A stretch of 64,000 nucleotides of DNA, from positions 25,230-89,229 of the forward strand of contig CALJNE010000010.1 of the NCBI GenBank assembly GCA_937982115.1. The letters are read 5' to 3'. This document shows positions 8,410-17,371 of the stretch, piece by piece. Made by a program: the position numbers and the translations under genes. Source of the DNA: an uncultured Bacteroidales bacterium. Its GTDB lineage: Bacteria; Bacteroidota; Bacteroidia; Bacteroidales; ML635J-15. The notes below the pieces were generated by a model. It did no database searches. It was given only the letters and a program-made list of their open reading frames with translations, and was not told the DNA's origin. Numbering within the stretch: position 1 is the first letter of the stretch; every line of letters begins with the position of its first letter.

Positions 8410-9608
8410 TATTTGCCAACATTAAAATATTTATCATAAGTTATTTTTGGTATCAAATTTAATTTTGAAAAAACATAAATAGGAAATTTGAATAATCTTA
8501 TAAGATTATAAATTGTTTCATAATCTCTAAAAGTTTTTGGAGGATATGACATGTATTCATCAAATTGTTCTCTTGTAAGCCCCAGTCGTTTAATACATAA
8601 ATCAATTACTTTAGGGTCTTCAATTGCATAAATGCCATGAGCTCTTTCAAGTGCTGTTTCACGTTGCATCTGACCTGAACGAACAAGTGCGGAATCGCTG
8701 TTCATATTCATATCAATATTGAATTTTACTCTGTGAACATACTTAATCAAACTATGATACAAATCATCATAATAATGAGCTCCGGGATAAACCCAATCTA
8801 ATTCTTTCTGTATTAACTCAGTTGCTGCAGCTCTGTTGTAATCCCAGTAATACATTGGAGTAATTGTACGAATTCCTTTCACCAATGAATAATACAACAA
8901 TTCCTTAACTCCAAAGTTAAAGCCGGGATCTTCGGGTTTCCATTTTCGTAAGGGAGTTTTGCCAAATTTTTTATGAACTGTTTTCAGATAACGTCCATCG
9001 AAAAATGACCACGAAAGAGGTTTAATTCCTTCGGTACGAAAAGATTGACCTATTAAAATATATTTAAGATTTTCTTTACATGCTACTCCGTATAATGATG
9101 AAGCAATTCCGATATCTGTTCCCATATTTAGGTCAGGCACCGAGGCTTTGAGAAAATCAATTTTTAATTCCTTAGCTTCTCGCCAGTCGCTTGTAATGGT
9201 ACGCAGCTCCACCCCAAGCTTGCGAGTTGCCTTAATCATATTTTCTCCTGCCACAGGATTATCAAAGCCATCATTAAAATGAACAGCAAGCGGACGTAAG
9301 CCAAACTCTTTTACAGTTAAATACAATAAATATGTGCTATCTCTGCCACCACTAATTCCAACAACACAATCGTACTTTTTAGCCCGTCCGGATTTTTTTA
9401 TTTTTTCAATGTATTTATTGAGTATTTTACGTCCTGCTTCTCCATTTGGAAATATTTTCTCAAGTTTATCGTGTATATGACAAAAGCTGCAAACTCCGTC
9501 TTTGTCGAATTTTATGCCCGGTACTGTGGAATCCTGAACACAACGATTACATACCTGATATTTAATATTTGTTGGCTTACCGTTAACAATCACTAAGCTT
9601 TTATTCAT
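8409..9608 (-). CDS. N-acetyl sugar amidotransferase (WbpG/PseA-like PP-loop enzyme)
   Basis: This 399-residue protein has a zinc-ribbon-like N-terminus (C20/C23 and C40/C43) and the PP-loop SGGRDS at 86-91 for ATP pyrophosphatase chemistry. The long conserved C-terminal region, including PMYYWDYNR and RVKFNIDMNMNSD, is typical of N-acetyl sugar amidotransferases. Such enzymes turn a sugar carboxylate or acetamido group into an amide or acetamidine in O-antigen and flagellin glycans. They normally receive ammonia from a HisH-type glutaminase. No HisH is present in the window, but a nitrilase-fold gene lies directly upstream, 5 nt away. Confidence in the family is high; the precise sugar is unknown. 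Confidence 0.9.
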   Translation of the reverse strand: MNKSLVIVNGKPTNIKYQVCNRCVQDSTVPGIKFDKDGVCSFCHIHDKLEKIFPNGEAGRKILNKYIEKIKKSGRAKKYDCVVGISGGRDSTYLLYLTVKEFGLRPLAVHFNDGFDNPVAGENMIKATRKLGVELRTITSDWREAKELKIDFLKASVPDLNMGTDIGIASSLYGVACKENLKYILIGQSFRTEGIKPLSWSFFDGRYLKTVHKKFGKTPLRKWKPEDPGFNFGVKELLYYSLVKGIRTITPMYYWDYNRAAATELIQKELDWVYPGAHYYDDLYHSLIKYVHRVKFNIDMNMNSDSALVRSGQMQRETALERAHGIYAIEDPKVIDLCIKRLGLTREQFDEYMSYPPKTFRDYETIYNLIRLFKFPIYVFSKLNLIPKITYDKYFNVGK

Positions 9609-9613
9609 AAATA

Positions 9614-10453
9614 CTAAATTTTAGAAAAATAATCCACTCCTCGGCTATTTAAATAATCGGAAATTTGTGTTCCTTTCAATTTATTTTGAGGCACAATAGT
9701 TTCAAAAACAACTAATTCTCCTGCAAATTCATTAAAATGACCTTCTTTAATAATTCCATCTCTATTAACAGCAAGAGAGCATCCTACCATTTTTTTGCCT
9801 TCATAAGGTCCGCCAACAATATAGCCAACAGATGTTGTACTTACCACAAGCATATCAAACAGCGAAGCTAATGAATGCAGCGGCTTTTTCCATTTATCCT
9901 TATACGGGTCCATTTCCTCGGTTATACAATAGTCCACTGTCCATGATGAAGGTGATAACAAAATATTGGTGCCCATTCTTCCCAATGTATGACCGATGGA
10001 CAAAGCTCCGGAATAATTATCGGCACAAATATTTACTCCGATTTTCCCAAACTCTGTATCAACAACCTCCAACTTAGTACCAACTTCATAAAAAGTATGC
10101 TCTACTTCGAGCAAATTTATTTTGGAATATTTGAGTATTATCTCACCATATTTATTAATAAGTATAGCAGTATTATAAATTTTTTCGTTTCTACGTTCAC
10201 TTAATCCGACGCATATATATATATTATGTTGTTTTGCAAGTTCGACAAATATATCACTAAATTTTCCGGGTATTGGTTGAGCCTCGTTGTAAACAGAGGG
10301 ATGTGTCCATGCAAAATCAATAGTTTCCGGCAACAAAACCAAATCACAATTTTGTTGAGCAGCTTCAACAACAAGTTTTTCGGCCCTATTGAAATTTCTT
10401 TCAGGTTCACCTCCCTCTACAAGTAATTGAGCCATTCCAATTTTTATTTTCAT
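9614..10453 (-). CDS. Carbon-nitrogen hydrolase (nitrilase superfamily), possible ammonia donor
   Basis: The start is placed at the ATG at 10453 (MKIKIGMAQL), because nitrilases begin directly with this strand; an in-frame start at 10477 would add eight residues. The 279-residue product has the full catalytic triad: Glu43 in LPETIDF, Lys111 in KYSKINLLEVE and Cys143 in GVNICADNY. It is the first gene of the leftward operon and lies 5 nt from the PP-loop amidotransferase. In glutamine-dependent NAD synthetase a nitrilase domain is the glutaminase that feeds ammonia to a PP-loop domain. By analogy this protein may supply ammonia to its neighbour. That is inference; hydrolysis of some other amide is equally possible. 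Confidence 0.85.
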   Translation of the reverse strand: MKIKIGMAQLLVEGGEPERNFNRAEKLVVEAAQQNCDLVLLPETIDFAWTHPSVYNEAQPIPGKFSDIFVELAKQHNIYICVGLSERRNEKIYNTAILINKYGEIILKYSKINLLEVEHTFYEVGTKLEVVDTEFGKIGVNICADNYSGALSIGHTLGRMGTNILLSPSSWTVDYCITEEMDPYKDKWKKPLHSLASLFDMLVVSTTSVGYIVGGPYEGKKMVGCSLAVNRDGIIKEGHFNEFAGELVVFETIVPQNKLKGTQISDYLNSRGVDYFSKI

Positions 10454-10687
10454 GGATAAATCGGATTTGTAAATCACAAATTTATATTTTTTTTTATAAT
10501 GTTAATCAAAAATAAGAAATTTCATTGAGACTATGAGTACTACAAAAACAAAATTTTATAATAAAATGAAAAACAATAATTTACAATTAAAGTAATTCAA
10601 TTTGACAGAACTTCATTTTTCAATCTTTTTTTATCATTATCACAAGAAAAATGTTTATGAGTTATGTGTTTTTAAAAAATTACTATG

Positions 10688-10695
10688 TATATTTG
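10688..10695 (+). promoter_or_regulatory. Candidate -7 element for the PD40 lipoprotein gene
   Basis: TATATTTG fits TAnnTTTG exactly and lies 37 nt before the ATG at 10733. The rest of the 279-nt gap from 10454 to 10732 is A/T-rich, with no gene or strong hairpin visible. Confidence 0.5.
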
Positions 10696-10732
10696 TAATT
10701 GTTATCCCCAAATATTAACCAAAACATAGATT

Positions 10733-11692
10733 ATGAAAAATTCAAAAATTTTAATTATTGCTGTGATTTCTTTAATATTGATATACCTGATAGGTTGTAA
10801 AAAAGAAGACCCAAACTATCCTGATGTCAATAGACTTGATAAACTCCCTGCTGATATTTCAAAACGTACTCCCGATAATGACCCGCATCCTCCAATTTTA
10901 CACTCGGATGAATTTGAATCTCCAATACCATTGGGCGATGGAATCAATACTTCTGGAGCCGAAGATTCTCCATTTATTCTTCCGGATGGAAATACTTTAT
11001 ATTTCTTTTTCACTCCGGATGTTAGAAAACCTGCTAATGAACAACTTTTTGACAGTGTAACGGGAGTTTGGGTTTCGCATAAAATAAACAATGTTTGGCA
11101 ACCGGCAGTACGAGTTTGGCTTCAGGATCCTGGCAAACTTGCTCTTGATGGAGCTGTCGCAATTCAAGCTGACGAAATGTGGTTTGCTTCGGCTCGAGAA
11201 GGCTATACAGGAATGAACATGTTTATTGCAAAATGGATTGATGGGAAATGGAGTAATTGGACTTACTGTGGTAACAGATTGATGAAAGAAATAAAAATTG
11301 GAGAGGTTCATTTGCATGGTAATGACTTGTTCTTTCATTCTGATAGAGAAGGCGGTCAAGGAAATTATGATATATGGATGACCACCAGAAATGGGAATAG
11401 CTGGTCAGACCCCATAAACATTACAGCAGTAAATTCACCCGAAATGGATGGATTCCCTTTTATTTCTTCTGACGGTAACGAACTATGGTTTTGCAGAACT
11501 TACATGGGAACACCTGCTGTTTTTAGATCAAAAAAAATCAATAATCAATGGCAAGAACCGGAATTAATTGTATCTCAGTTTGCCGGAGAACCTACTCTGG
11601 ACGATGCCGGTAATCTTTATTTTGTTCACCACTACTTCGAAAATAATATAATGATTGAAGCCGATATTTATGTTGCATATAAAAAACGATAA
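10733..11692 (+). CDS. Lipoprotein with PD40/TolB-like beta-propeller repeats
   Basis: This 319-residue protein starts with a lipoprotein signal (hydrophobic 6-20, lipobox LIGC with Cys22). The acidic sequence KKEDPN follows the Cys. The body is made of PD40-like blades with motifs such as DGNTLYFFF, NDLFFHSDREGGQGNYDIW and DGNELWFCR, similar to the propeller of the PorE-like protein at 2832. Such proteins sit in the outer or inner leaflet of the outer membrane and probably bind protein or glycan partners. It appears monocistronic. It stands between the leftward sugar-modification operon and the rightward export operon, but nothing links it firmly to either. Confidence 0.78.
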   Translation: MKNSKILIIAVISLILIYLIGCKKEDPNYPDVNRLDKLPADISKRTPDNDPHPPILHSDEFESPIPLGDGINTSGAEDSPFILPDGNTLYFFFTPDVRKPANEQLFDSVTGVWVSHKINNVWQPAVRVWLQDPGKLALDGAVAIQADEMWFASAREGYTGMNMFIAKWIDGKWSNWTYCGNRLMKEIKIGEVHLHGNDLFFHSDREGGQGNYDIWMTTRNGNSWSDPINITAVNSPEMDGFPFISSDGNELWFCRTYMGTPAVFRSKKINNQWQEPELIVSQFAGEPTLDDAGNLYFVHHYFENNIMIEADIYVAYKKR

Positions 11693-11777
11693 ACCCTAAA
11701 TTAAATATCCTTTATAATTATTTTCATTTTTATTATCAAACATGTTTTGTTAATTTTCTCCTGTAAAAGATTTTTCG

Positions 11778-11811
11778 TTTGTATGTTATGTAAAAATTTA
11801 ATGTATATTTG
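11778..11811 (+). promoter_or_regulatory. Candidate promoter of the epimerase/exporter operon
   Basis: TTTG (11778-11781) and TATATTTG (11804-11811) match the Bacteroidota -33 and -7 boxes with a 22-nt gap. The start codon is 16 nt further on at 11828. This probably drives the run that begins with the epimerase. Confidence 0.55.
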
Positions 11812-11827
11812 CTTTTTACTTTAAACT

Positions 11828-12778
11828 ATGAAACTAATTGTAACAGGAGGAGCAGGATTTATCGGGAGTAATTTATGTGATTATTTATTATACAACAATC
11901 ACAAAGTTCTTTGTATTGACAACTTTGATAATTACTATAACCCAAAAATAAAAAGCAATAATATTGCCAATGCTCGTAAGAACAAAAACTTCAAATTTCT
12001 TAAAGCAGACATAAAAGACCTTTCAATTATAGAATCTATAATTGACGATAATTACGATGCCATAATACATTTAGCTGCAAAAGCCGGTGTAAGATACTCG
12101 CTGGAATATCCGGTAGGATATGAAGAAATTAATGTAGTTGGCACAAGGAATATATTGGCATTAGCGGTAAAAAAGGGTATTAAACAATTTATTTTTGCCT
12201 CATCCTCAAGCATTTACGGCAACTCACCTACTCCATTTAAAGAAAATTACAATTCTTTGAATCCTATTAGTCCTTATGCTCAAACAAAGCTATTATCCGA
12301 AGAACTCGGTAAAGAATATTCCGAAAAATATGATATAAACTTTATTTCGTTACGTTTTTTTTCCGTTTACGGACCTCGACTTCGCCCTGACCTGGTTATG
12401 AATAAAATTGCCGGAAGCATTTTCAAAGGAGAAAAATTAAAAATTTTTGGCGATGGCAGCTCTGCCAGAGATTATACTTATGTTGATGACATAATTTCGG
12501 GAATAATCTCTGCAATTGAATATAAAAAATCAAAATTTGAGATTTTTAATCTGGGGAACGGAAACCCTATTAAGCTTTCTGAAATAATAAAACTTTTTGA
12601 AACCTATACAAATTCACGAGCAAACATAGAATATGTTGATACCATTAAGGGAGAATCAGAAATTACATGGGCAGATAATACTAAAGCAAAAGAAGTTTTA
12701 GGATTTAATCCCAAAATCAATGTCGAAAAAGGCGTAAAATTGTTTATTGATTGGTACAAAAATAACATAACCGGTTAA
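11828..12778 (+). CDS. NAD-dependent sugar epimerase (UDP-glucuronate 4-epimerase-like)
   Basis: This 316-residue extended short-chain dehydrogenase has the NAD motif GGAGFIG at 7-13, SSSSIYG at about 125-131 and the catalytic YxxxK at Tyr150/Lys154. The segment AAKAGVRYSLEYP is characteristic of UDP-glucuronate/UDP-galacturonate 4-epimerases, where the arginine helps hold the carboxylate. It should supply an activated uronic acid or related sugar for the polymer. It is the first gene of the rightward operon and its stop overlaps the Wzm start by 1 nt (TAATG). The fold is certain; uronate specificity is likely but not proven. Confidence 0.88.
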   Translation: MKLIVTGGAGFIGSNLCDYLLYNNHKVLCIDNFDNYYNPKIKSNNIANARKNKNFKFLKADIKDLSIIESIIDDNYDAIIHLAAKAGVRYSLEYPVGYEEINVVGTRNILALAVKKGIKQFIFASSSSIYGNSPTPFKENYNSLNPISPYAQTKLLSEELGKEYSEKYDINFISLRFFSVYGPRLRPDLVMNKIAGSIFKGEKLKIFGDGSSARDYTYVDDIISGIISAIEYKKSKFEIFNLGNGNPIKLSEIIKLFETYTNSRANIEYVDTIKGESEITWADNTKAKEVLGFNPKINVEKGVKLFIDWYKNNITG

Positions 12779-13596
12779 TGGAAAGAAAAATAATTACACC
12801 CAATAATAATATCAGCTTGTCGGAATATATGAAACAGATTTTCGACTTCAGATATTTTTCTATTTCTGTTGCCGTTGGAGAGATAAAAAACAAATATGCC
12901 AGAAATTATTCAGGACTATTTCTAAGTATAATTCAAAGTTTGATAGGATTGGCTATTTATTGGTTAATCTTTGGTATAGCCATAAAAATTGACACTGGCG
13001 ATATTCCATATCCTGTATTTGCACTACCGGGAATAATAGTATGGCAGTATTTCTCGTATCTTGTCGGTAATAGTAGCGGAATCTTAATACAATCAGAGCA
13101 TCTGATAAACAAACTTTACTTTCCGAGAATAAATTTAGTGCTGGCAAAAATTCTTCCGGGATTAGTTGATTTTGGGGCAGGTTTTATAATTTTTGTCATT
13201 TTGTTTACAGCTTTCGGATTGCAGTTTAACATCTTGTGGTTATTTATACCTATTGTACTGCTTTGGTTAATAATTTGTGGATTAGCCGTTGGCTTGTGGG
13301 CGGCAATATTGTCTTTATATGTTCGTGATTTAAGTCAAATTATTATTCAAATCACAAACTTTTTAATTTTCATTACACCGGTTTTTTATCCCGGTACCAT
13401 AGTTCCGGAAAACTTCAGATTTATTTTATATATAAATCCCATAGCCGGAGTTGCAGAATACTTCAGATGGTTTCTATTTGGCGGAATAATTCCTGATACA
13501 GGATATTTGATAGGTTTTGGAATTATTTTAATTTTGTTTCTAAGTGCTGTGCTGGTATTTAAGAAAATCGAAAAACAAATTACCGATTTGCTGTGA
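12778..13596 (+). CDS. wzm: ABC-2 type polysaccharide export permease (Wzm-like)
   Basis: This 272-residue protein has about six hydrophobic helices and the ABC-2 layout of O-antigen/teichoic acid exporters: a cytosolic amphipathic N-terminus (FDFRYFSISVAVGEIKNKY), then NPIAGVAEYFRWFLFG near the C-terminus. It pairs with the Wzt-like ATPase, which overlaps it by 4 nt (GTGA). Together they would flip a lipid-linked glycan across the inner membrane. The coupling of the two genes and their place beside sugar enzymes support the role. Confidence 0.92.
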   Translation: MERKIITPNNNISLSEYMKQIFDFRYFSISVAVGEIKNKYARNYSGLFLSIIQSLIGLAIYWLIFGIAIKIDTGDIPYPVFALPGIIVWQYFSYLVGNSSGILIQSEHLINKLYFPRINLVLAKILPGLVDFGAGFIIFVILFTAFGLQFNILWLFIPIVLLWLIICGLAVGLWAAILSLYVRDLSQIIIQITNFLIFITPVFYPGTIVPENFRFILYINPIAGVAEYFRWFLFGGIIPDTGYLIGFGIILILFLSAVLVFKKIEKQITDLL

Positions 13597-14828
13597 GAGA
13601 AGATAATGCCATAGTAATAAAAAATTTGAGTAAGGCCTATTTCAAAAAAGAAGGCTTAGATAGGATTTACTTTTGGCGAAAAGTTTTCAAAACAAATAAA
13701 TCAAGTAATTTTTTTGCATTAAAAGACATTAACTTAGAAATAAAACGAGGCGAAATTATCGGGATAATCGGACCAAACGGAGCCGGTAAAAGTACGCTTT
13801 TAAAAATTTTAGCAGAAGTTACAACCCCCTCAACAGGTGAAATTGAAATTTACGGAAAACTTGCATCAATTCTCGAAATTGGTATTGGCTTTCAACCGGA
13901 ATTGTCAGGTTACGATAACATCTTTCTCGTTGGACAGCTTTATGGTTTAAGAAAAAAAGAGATTTCAAAAAAAATTGACAAAATCATCGAACTATTCGGT
14001 TTTCCCGACTTTATTCATACCGAAGTAAAACATTATTCTTCAGGGATGTATATGCGTTTAGCTTTCTCTATAATAATCAATATAGAAGCAGATATTTATC
14101 TTTTTGATGAAGTTCTTAATGTAGGGGATGCTCCATTCCAATGGAAGGCTCTATCAGAAATAAAAAAACTTAAAGAAAAAGGCAAAACAGTTTTGATAGT
14201 TACACATGTTCCTAAAACCATTCATAATATCTGTGACAAAATGTTATTGCTTATAAAATCAAAACAAATATCATTTGACCATCCGAATGATGTAATCATA
14301 GAATATCAAAGAATAATACAAAAGCAAGATAAAAAGTTAACATATTGTTCAGAGTTAAAAAAAACAGATATATTAAAGTTGAAATCAAATCCAACCTTTG
14401 ATTCGGATATTTTATTTTTTAGAATATCAAACAAAGGCTTTTCAATGAGTGATAAAATTTTTTATGATAAACCTATTGAAATTTCAATTAAAATTAAGTC
14501 AAATACGGAACAGAAAATAGTTTTTGCTCTAATGATTAGTGATTTTAACGGGAACCTTCTTAACACTCAAAAAACTTTTCTCGTCAATGAAAGCAAAAAT
14601 ACAAGCGAAGAAATTACAATTAATTTTAAACCTTTTACATTCAGCAATTCTCAGTACGGATTCGAAGCAGCATTTTTAGATGAAAATAATCATATTTTAT
14701 GCAATTATAGAAATCTTTTGACAATAGAATTTTTTCACTCAGAAAATAAGACTGATGATTTTAGAGGAATCATTGGAATAGATACAGAAATTATTAAAAA
14801 ATCATCTGCAGCCGATGAAGTTTTTTAG
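13593..14828 (+). CDS. wzt: ABC exporter ATPase with C-terminal glycan-recognition domain (Wzt-like)
   Basis: A GTG start at 13593 overlaps the wzm stop. The 411-residue product has Walker A GPNGAGKST (60-68), the signature YSSGM near 146-150 and Walker B IYLFDEVLNVGD. From about residue 255 there is a beta-rich extension like the Wzt C-terminal domain. In O-antigen exporters that domain binds the modified non-reducing end of the finished chain. Its presence suggests that export here depends on recognising a terminal modification, possibly a product of the many modifying enzymes nearby. That link is inference. It overlaps the next gene by 14 nt. Confidence 0.93.
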   Translation: MREDNAIVIKNLSKAYFKKEGLDRIYFWRKVFKTNKSSNFFALKDINLEIKRGEIIGIIGPNGAGKSTLLKILAEVTTPSTGEIEIYGKLASILEIGIGFQPELSGYDNIFLVGQLYGLRKKEISKKIDKIIELFGFPDFIHTEVKHYSSGMYMRLAFSIIINIEADIYLFDEVLNVGDAPFQWKALSEIKKLKEKGKTVLIVTHVPKTIHNICDKMLLLIKSKQISFDHPNDVIIEYQRIIQKQDKKLTYCSELKKTDILKLKSNPTFDSDILFFRISNKGFSMSDKIFYDKPIEISIKIKSNTEQKIVFALMISDFNGNLLNTQKTFLVNESKNTSEEITINFKPFTFSNSQYGFEAAFLDENNHILCNYRNLLTIEFFHSENKTDDFRGIIGIDTEIIKKSSAADEVF

Positions 14829-16836
14829 ATATTTTTCCGGCATATCAAATCTAATTAAAAGAAAAGATTTCAAAGTCTTTTTATTTTTGATTTTGATAGT
14901 TTTTACTGTAGCATTTGTTATTTATCTCAAACAAATTAATGTCCTGAGCCCTGTATCTATAAAAATACTTACAAACGAAAACATTGAAGAGGTTACAGTT
15001 TATTTAACCGGTCCTTTAGGTGGTAAAACAAAGCTGGAGCCTTCTGATGAAAAAAATTCTTTTCTGATAAATACAGGTTATTATAAAAATATTATTATCG
15101 AACAAAAAAAAATCTCCGCTGCTGAAAAAAATGATTTGCAGGTAGAAATATTTTACAAAAACAACAAAACAAATTTCGAGTCTCGCTATCAACAGAATGC
15201 AATAATCGTCGAAAGAATCGGAGAAATTAGTTTTTATAAAAAATTGAGTAATGTTTTAGTAACAACCTTGCAACAGCTCATTGCAATAATACTATTATTG
15301 ATTTTTTCAATTTTGTTTTATAAAACTTCTTGTTCCTATAACTATTCTTTTGATAAAAAACTTGGAAATTTTGCTCTTTATACAACTACCTCAGTACTTA
15401 TAGCCTGCTTTGTTTTAATATTAATTGCCGCATCATACACGTATCCAAATGCAGAAGATATAGCTCTTTCCACAAAGAAGGGCGATTTCAATTTTCTGAA
15501 AAACGGCTTTATTATTTTATTGGTTTATGATGCCAGATTTTTTACTAATTTCCTGTATGGATTAAGTCCTTTTGCTATTGGGGGAATAGAATTTCACAGA
15601 ATAAACTCGATTTTAGTTGTAATAATAACTCTTGTAATAATTTTCTGGAGCTTAAAAACATATCTAAAGAAAAGTATCCCACTACCTTTTGTTCTAATTT
15701 TAAGTTTAATCCTTGTAACGACACATTTAATTTTTAGTCCGGGAATTGCTTACGACTTTTTTTACATTGGTTCGAGTTATGTTTATTTGTTTGGAATTTT
15801 GTCTGTTATTACTTGGTCAACATTTTATTATTTAGCAATTATTGAACAAAATCAAAAAAAACGCTTACGGAGGTTAATATTAGCTTTAGTTAGTCTTTTC
15901 TTAAGTTATGGTACTATCGAATTAAATATTTTTTTAAATGCTTATATTATTTTTATGATTGTTTGGTGGAAATTCTCCTCAAAAAATATTATTAAATTCA
16001 AGCACGAAACAATTGCTTTGATTTTTACTGCTTTAATTTCGAGTTCTTTCATTTTCATGATTCCGGGAAATTCTCACAGAACATTAGGGTCTCCAATACA
16101 ATACAATTTATCATACTTTATCGAAACTTTTAATCTCACATTTTCACCCTTTTTAAAAATTTTGTTTGAATGGACATTTTTAAACCTAATAAGCATTCCT
16201 ATTATTATTCTCGGGATTCTTTTCTGTAAGAAAATCAATTTTTCTACCTCTATAAAAACAAAAGACATTGTCATATTTTTCATTTCCGGATTAATAACTA
16301 TGTATTTTATTTATTACATTTTTGCATTCACAAATAGAAATATGTTTAACGATGGTTATCCGGTTAGATTGCTAAATTATATACAATGGTTATATATGTT
16401 TTTGTTTTACATTGTACTTATTTTAATTATGTATAAAATGACATCAAAAATTTTAAATCCCAACATTTTAAAGTTTAATAATTTATTTTCTTTGCTTTTT
16501 GTCTTATTTTTTACAATACAAATAATTTACACCGATAATCAATTAAAACAAATTTACGTTGAATTATCAAATGGAACATACAAAAATTTTAACTGGGAAA
16601 TAAAAGAAAGATTTAATAACATCGAAAACGGTATTAAATCTGGGTCTCAAACAATAATCATAAGTGAAATAAAGCATAAACCTGCAACTATTTTTGTTCA
16701 CGAAAAAGATCTAATTGGATCTGACCCCGAATTAAAACTATGGATAAAAAAATACAACAGATACTTTAATACAGATAAAATTTCATTTGACGAAACAGAA
16801 ATCAATCATTCATTAAAAAAACATGATAAAAAATAA
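14815..16836 (+). CDS. Large polytopic membrane protein, possible GT-C-type glycosyltransferase
   Basis: This 673-residue protein has one membrane helix near 20-38, an extracytoplasmic beta-rich segment (about 45-145) and then about ten to eleven hydrophobic helices. A soluble tail follows (about 590-673). The first loop after the second helix contains acidic and aromatic residues (PNAEDIALSTKKGDF, DARFFTNFLYG), as in GT-C transferases that use lipid-linked sugars. I do not recognise a specific family; the closest match by eye is the DUF6056-type group. It overlaps the genes on both sides by 14 nt, so it is co-translated with the exporter and probably handles the exported glycan. Confidence 0.6.
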   Translation: MKFFRYFSGISNLIKRKDFKVFLFLILIVFTVAFVIYLKQINVLSPVSIKILTNENIEEVTVYLTGPLGGKTKLEPSDEKNSFLINTGYYKNIIIEQKKISAAEKNDLQVEIFYKNNKTNFESRYQQNAIIVERIGEISFYKKLSNVLVTTLQQLIAIILLLIFSILFYKTSCSYNYSFDKKLGNFALYTTTSVLIACFVLILIAASYTYPNAEDIALSTKKGDFNFLKNGFIILLVYDARFFTNFLYGLSPFAIGGIEFHRINSILVVIITLVIIFWSLKTYLKKSIPLPFVLILSLILVTTHLIFSPGIAYDFFYIGSSYVYLFGILSVITWSTFYYLAIIEQNQKKRLRRLILALVSLFLSYGTIELNIFLNAYIIFMIVWWKFSSKNIIKFKHETIALIFTALISSSFIFMIPGNSHRTLGSPIQYNLSYFIETFNLTFSPFLKILFEWTFLNLISIPIIILGILFCKKINFSTSIKTKDIVIFFISGLITMYFIYYIFAFTNRNMFNDGYPVRLLNYIQWLYMFLFYIVLILIMYKMTSKILNPNILKFNNLFSLLFVLFFTIQIIYTDNQLKQIYVELSNGTYKNFNWEIKERFNNIENGIKSGSQTIIISEIKHKPATIFVHEKDLIGSDPELKLWIKKYNRYFNTDKISFDETEINHSLKKHDKK

Positions 16837-17371
16837 ATACATATTTTGGACTTATTTTTCTGTATTGACGATATTGCTGATTGTTGTGTTTTCAACAATT
16901 TTTCTAAAAAAGAAACATGAAGAATTATTATATAATTCAGCTGTAATTATTCTTAAAGCTGACCAGAATGAATTAAAAAACTATTTCCCGGAAGATACAA
17001 TACAATTTTTTTCTCATATCGAAAGTGAGATTGAAAAGTCGGAGTTTTCGTCGGAGATTAAATCTAAATATTTCAAGAATAAAAAATACGATTCGGACAA
17101 CTATGCAAACTTGGTCAGAGATATTTTAAACTGTATCTATGATAATCGAATGAACTTTGCTTTAGTTTCTCATTCATTTGAAAATGTTTTTAATTTTGCT
17201 TCATTTGAGTTTGAGAGTTATGAAAATAGAAGTTGTTATTTTGAAATTCAGTTTATTAAAGAAAAAAATACAGGCAAAATTTTTAGATTTATAAATATTC
17301 ATTCTTTATTGGATAATTATATAGACTATTTTTTAAAAAATGATAAAACAGTTACAGATGTCAGAAAATAA
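16823..17371 (+). CDS. Small single-pass membrane protein of unknown function
   Basis: This 182-residue protein has one N-terminal membrane helix (about 8-28), followed by a charged soluble domain rich in Phe, Asn and Glu. No motif was recognised. It overlaps the preceding polytopic protein by 14 nt and the following prenyltransferase by 14 nt (if the latter starts at 17358), so it belongs to the same operon. The single anchor and extracytoplasmic domain would suit an accessory subunit of the neighbouring transferase or exporter, but this is only positional inference. Confidence 0.7.
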   Translation: MIKNKYIFWTYFSVLTILLIVVFSTIFLKKKHEELLYNSAVIILKADQNELKNYFPEDTIQFFSHIESEIEKSEFSSEIKSKYFKNKKYDSDNYANLVRDILNCIYDNRMNFALVSHSFENVFNFASFEFESYENRSCYFEIQFIKEKNTGKIFRFINIHSLLDNYIDYFLKNDKTVTDVRK

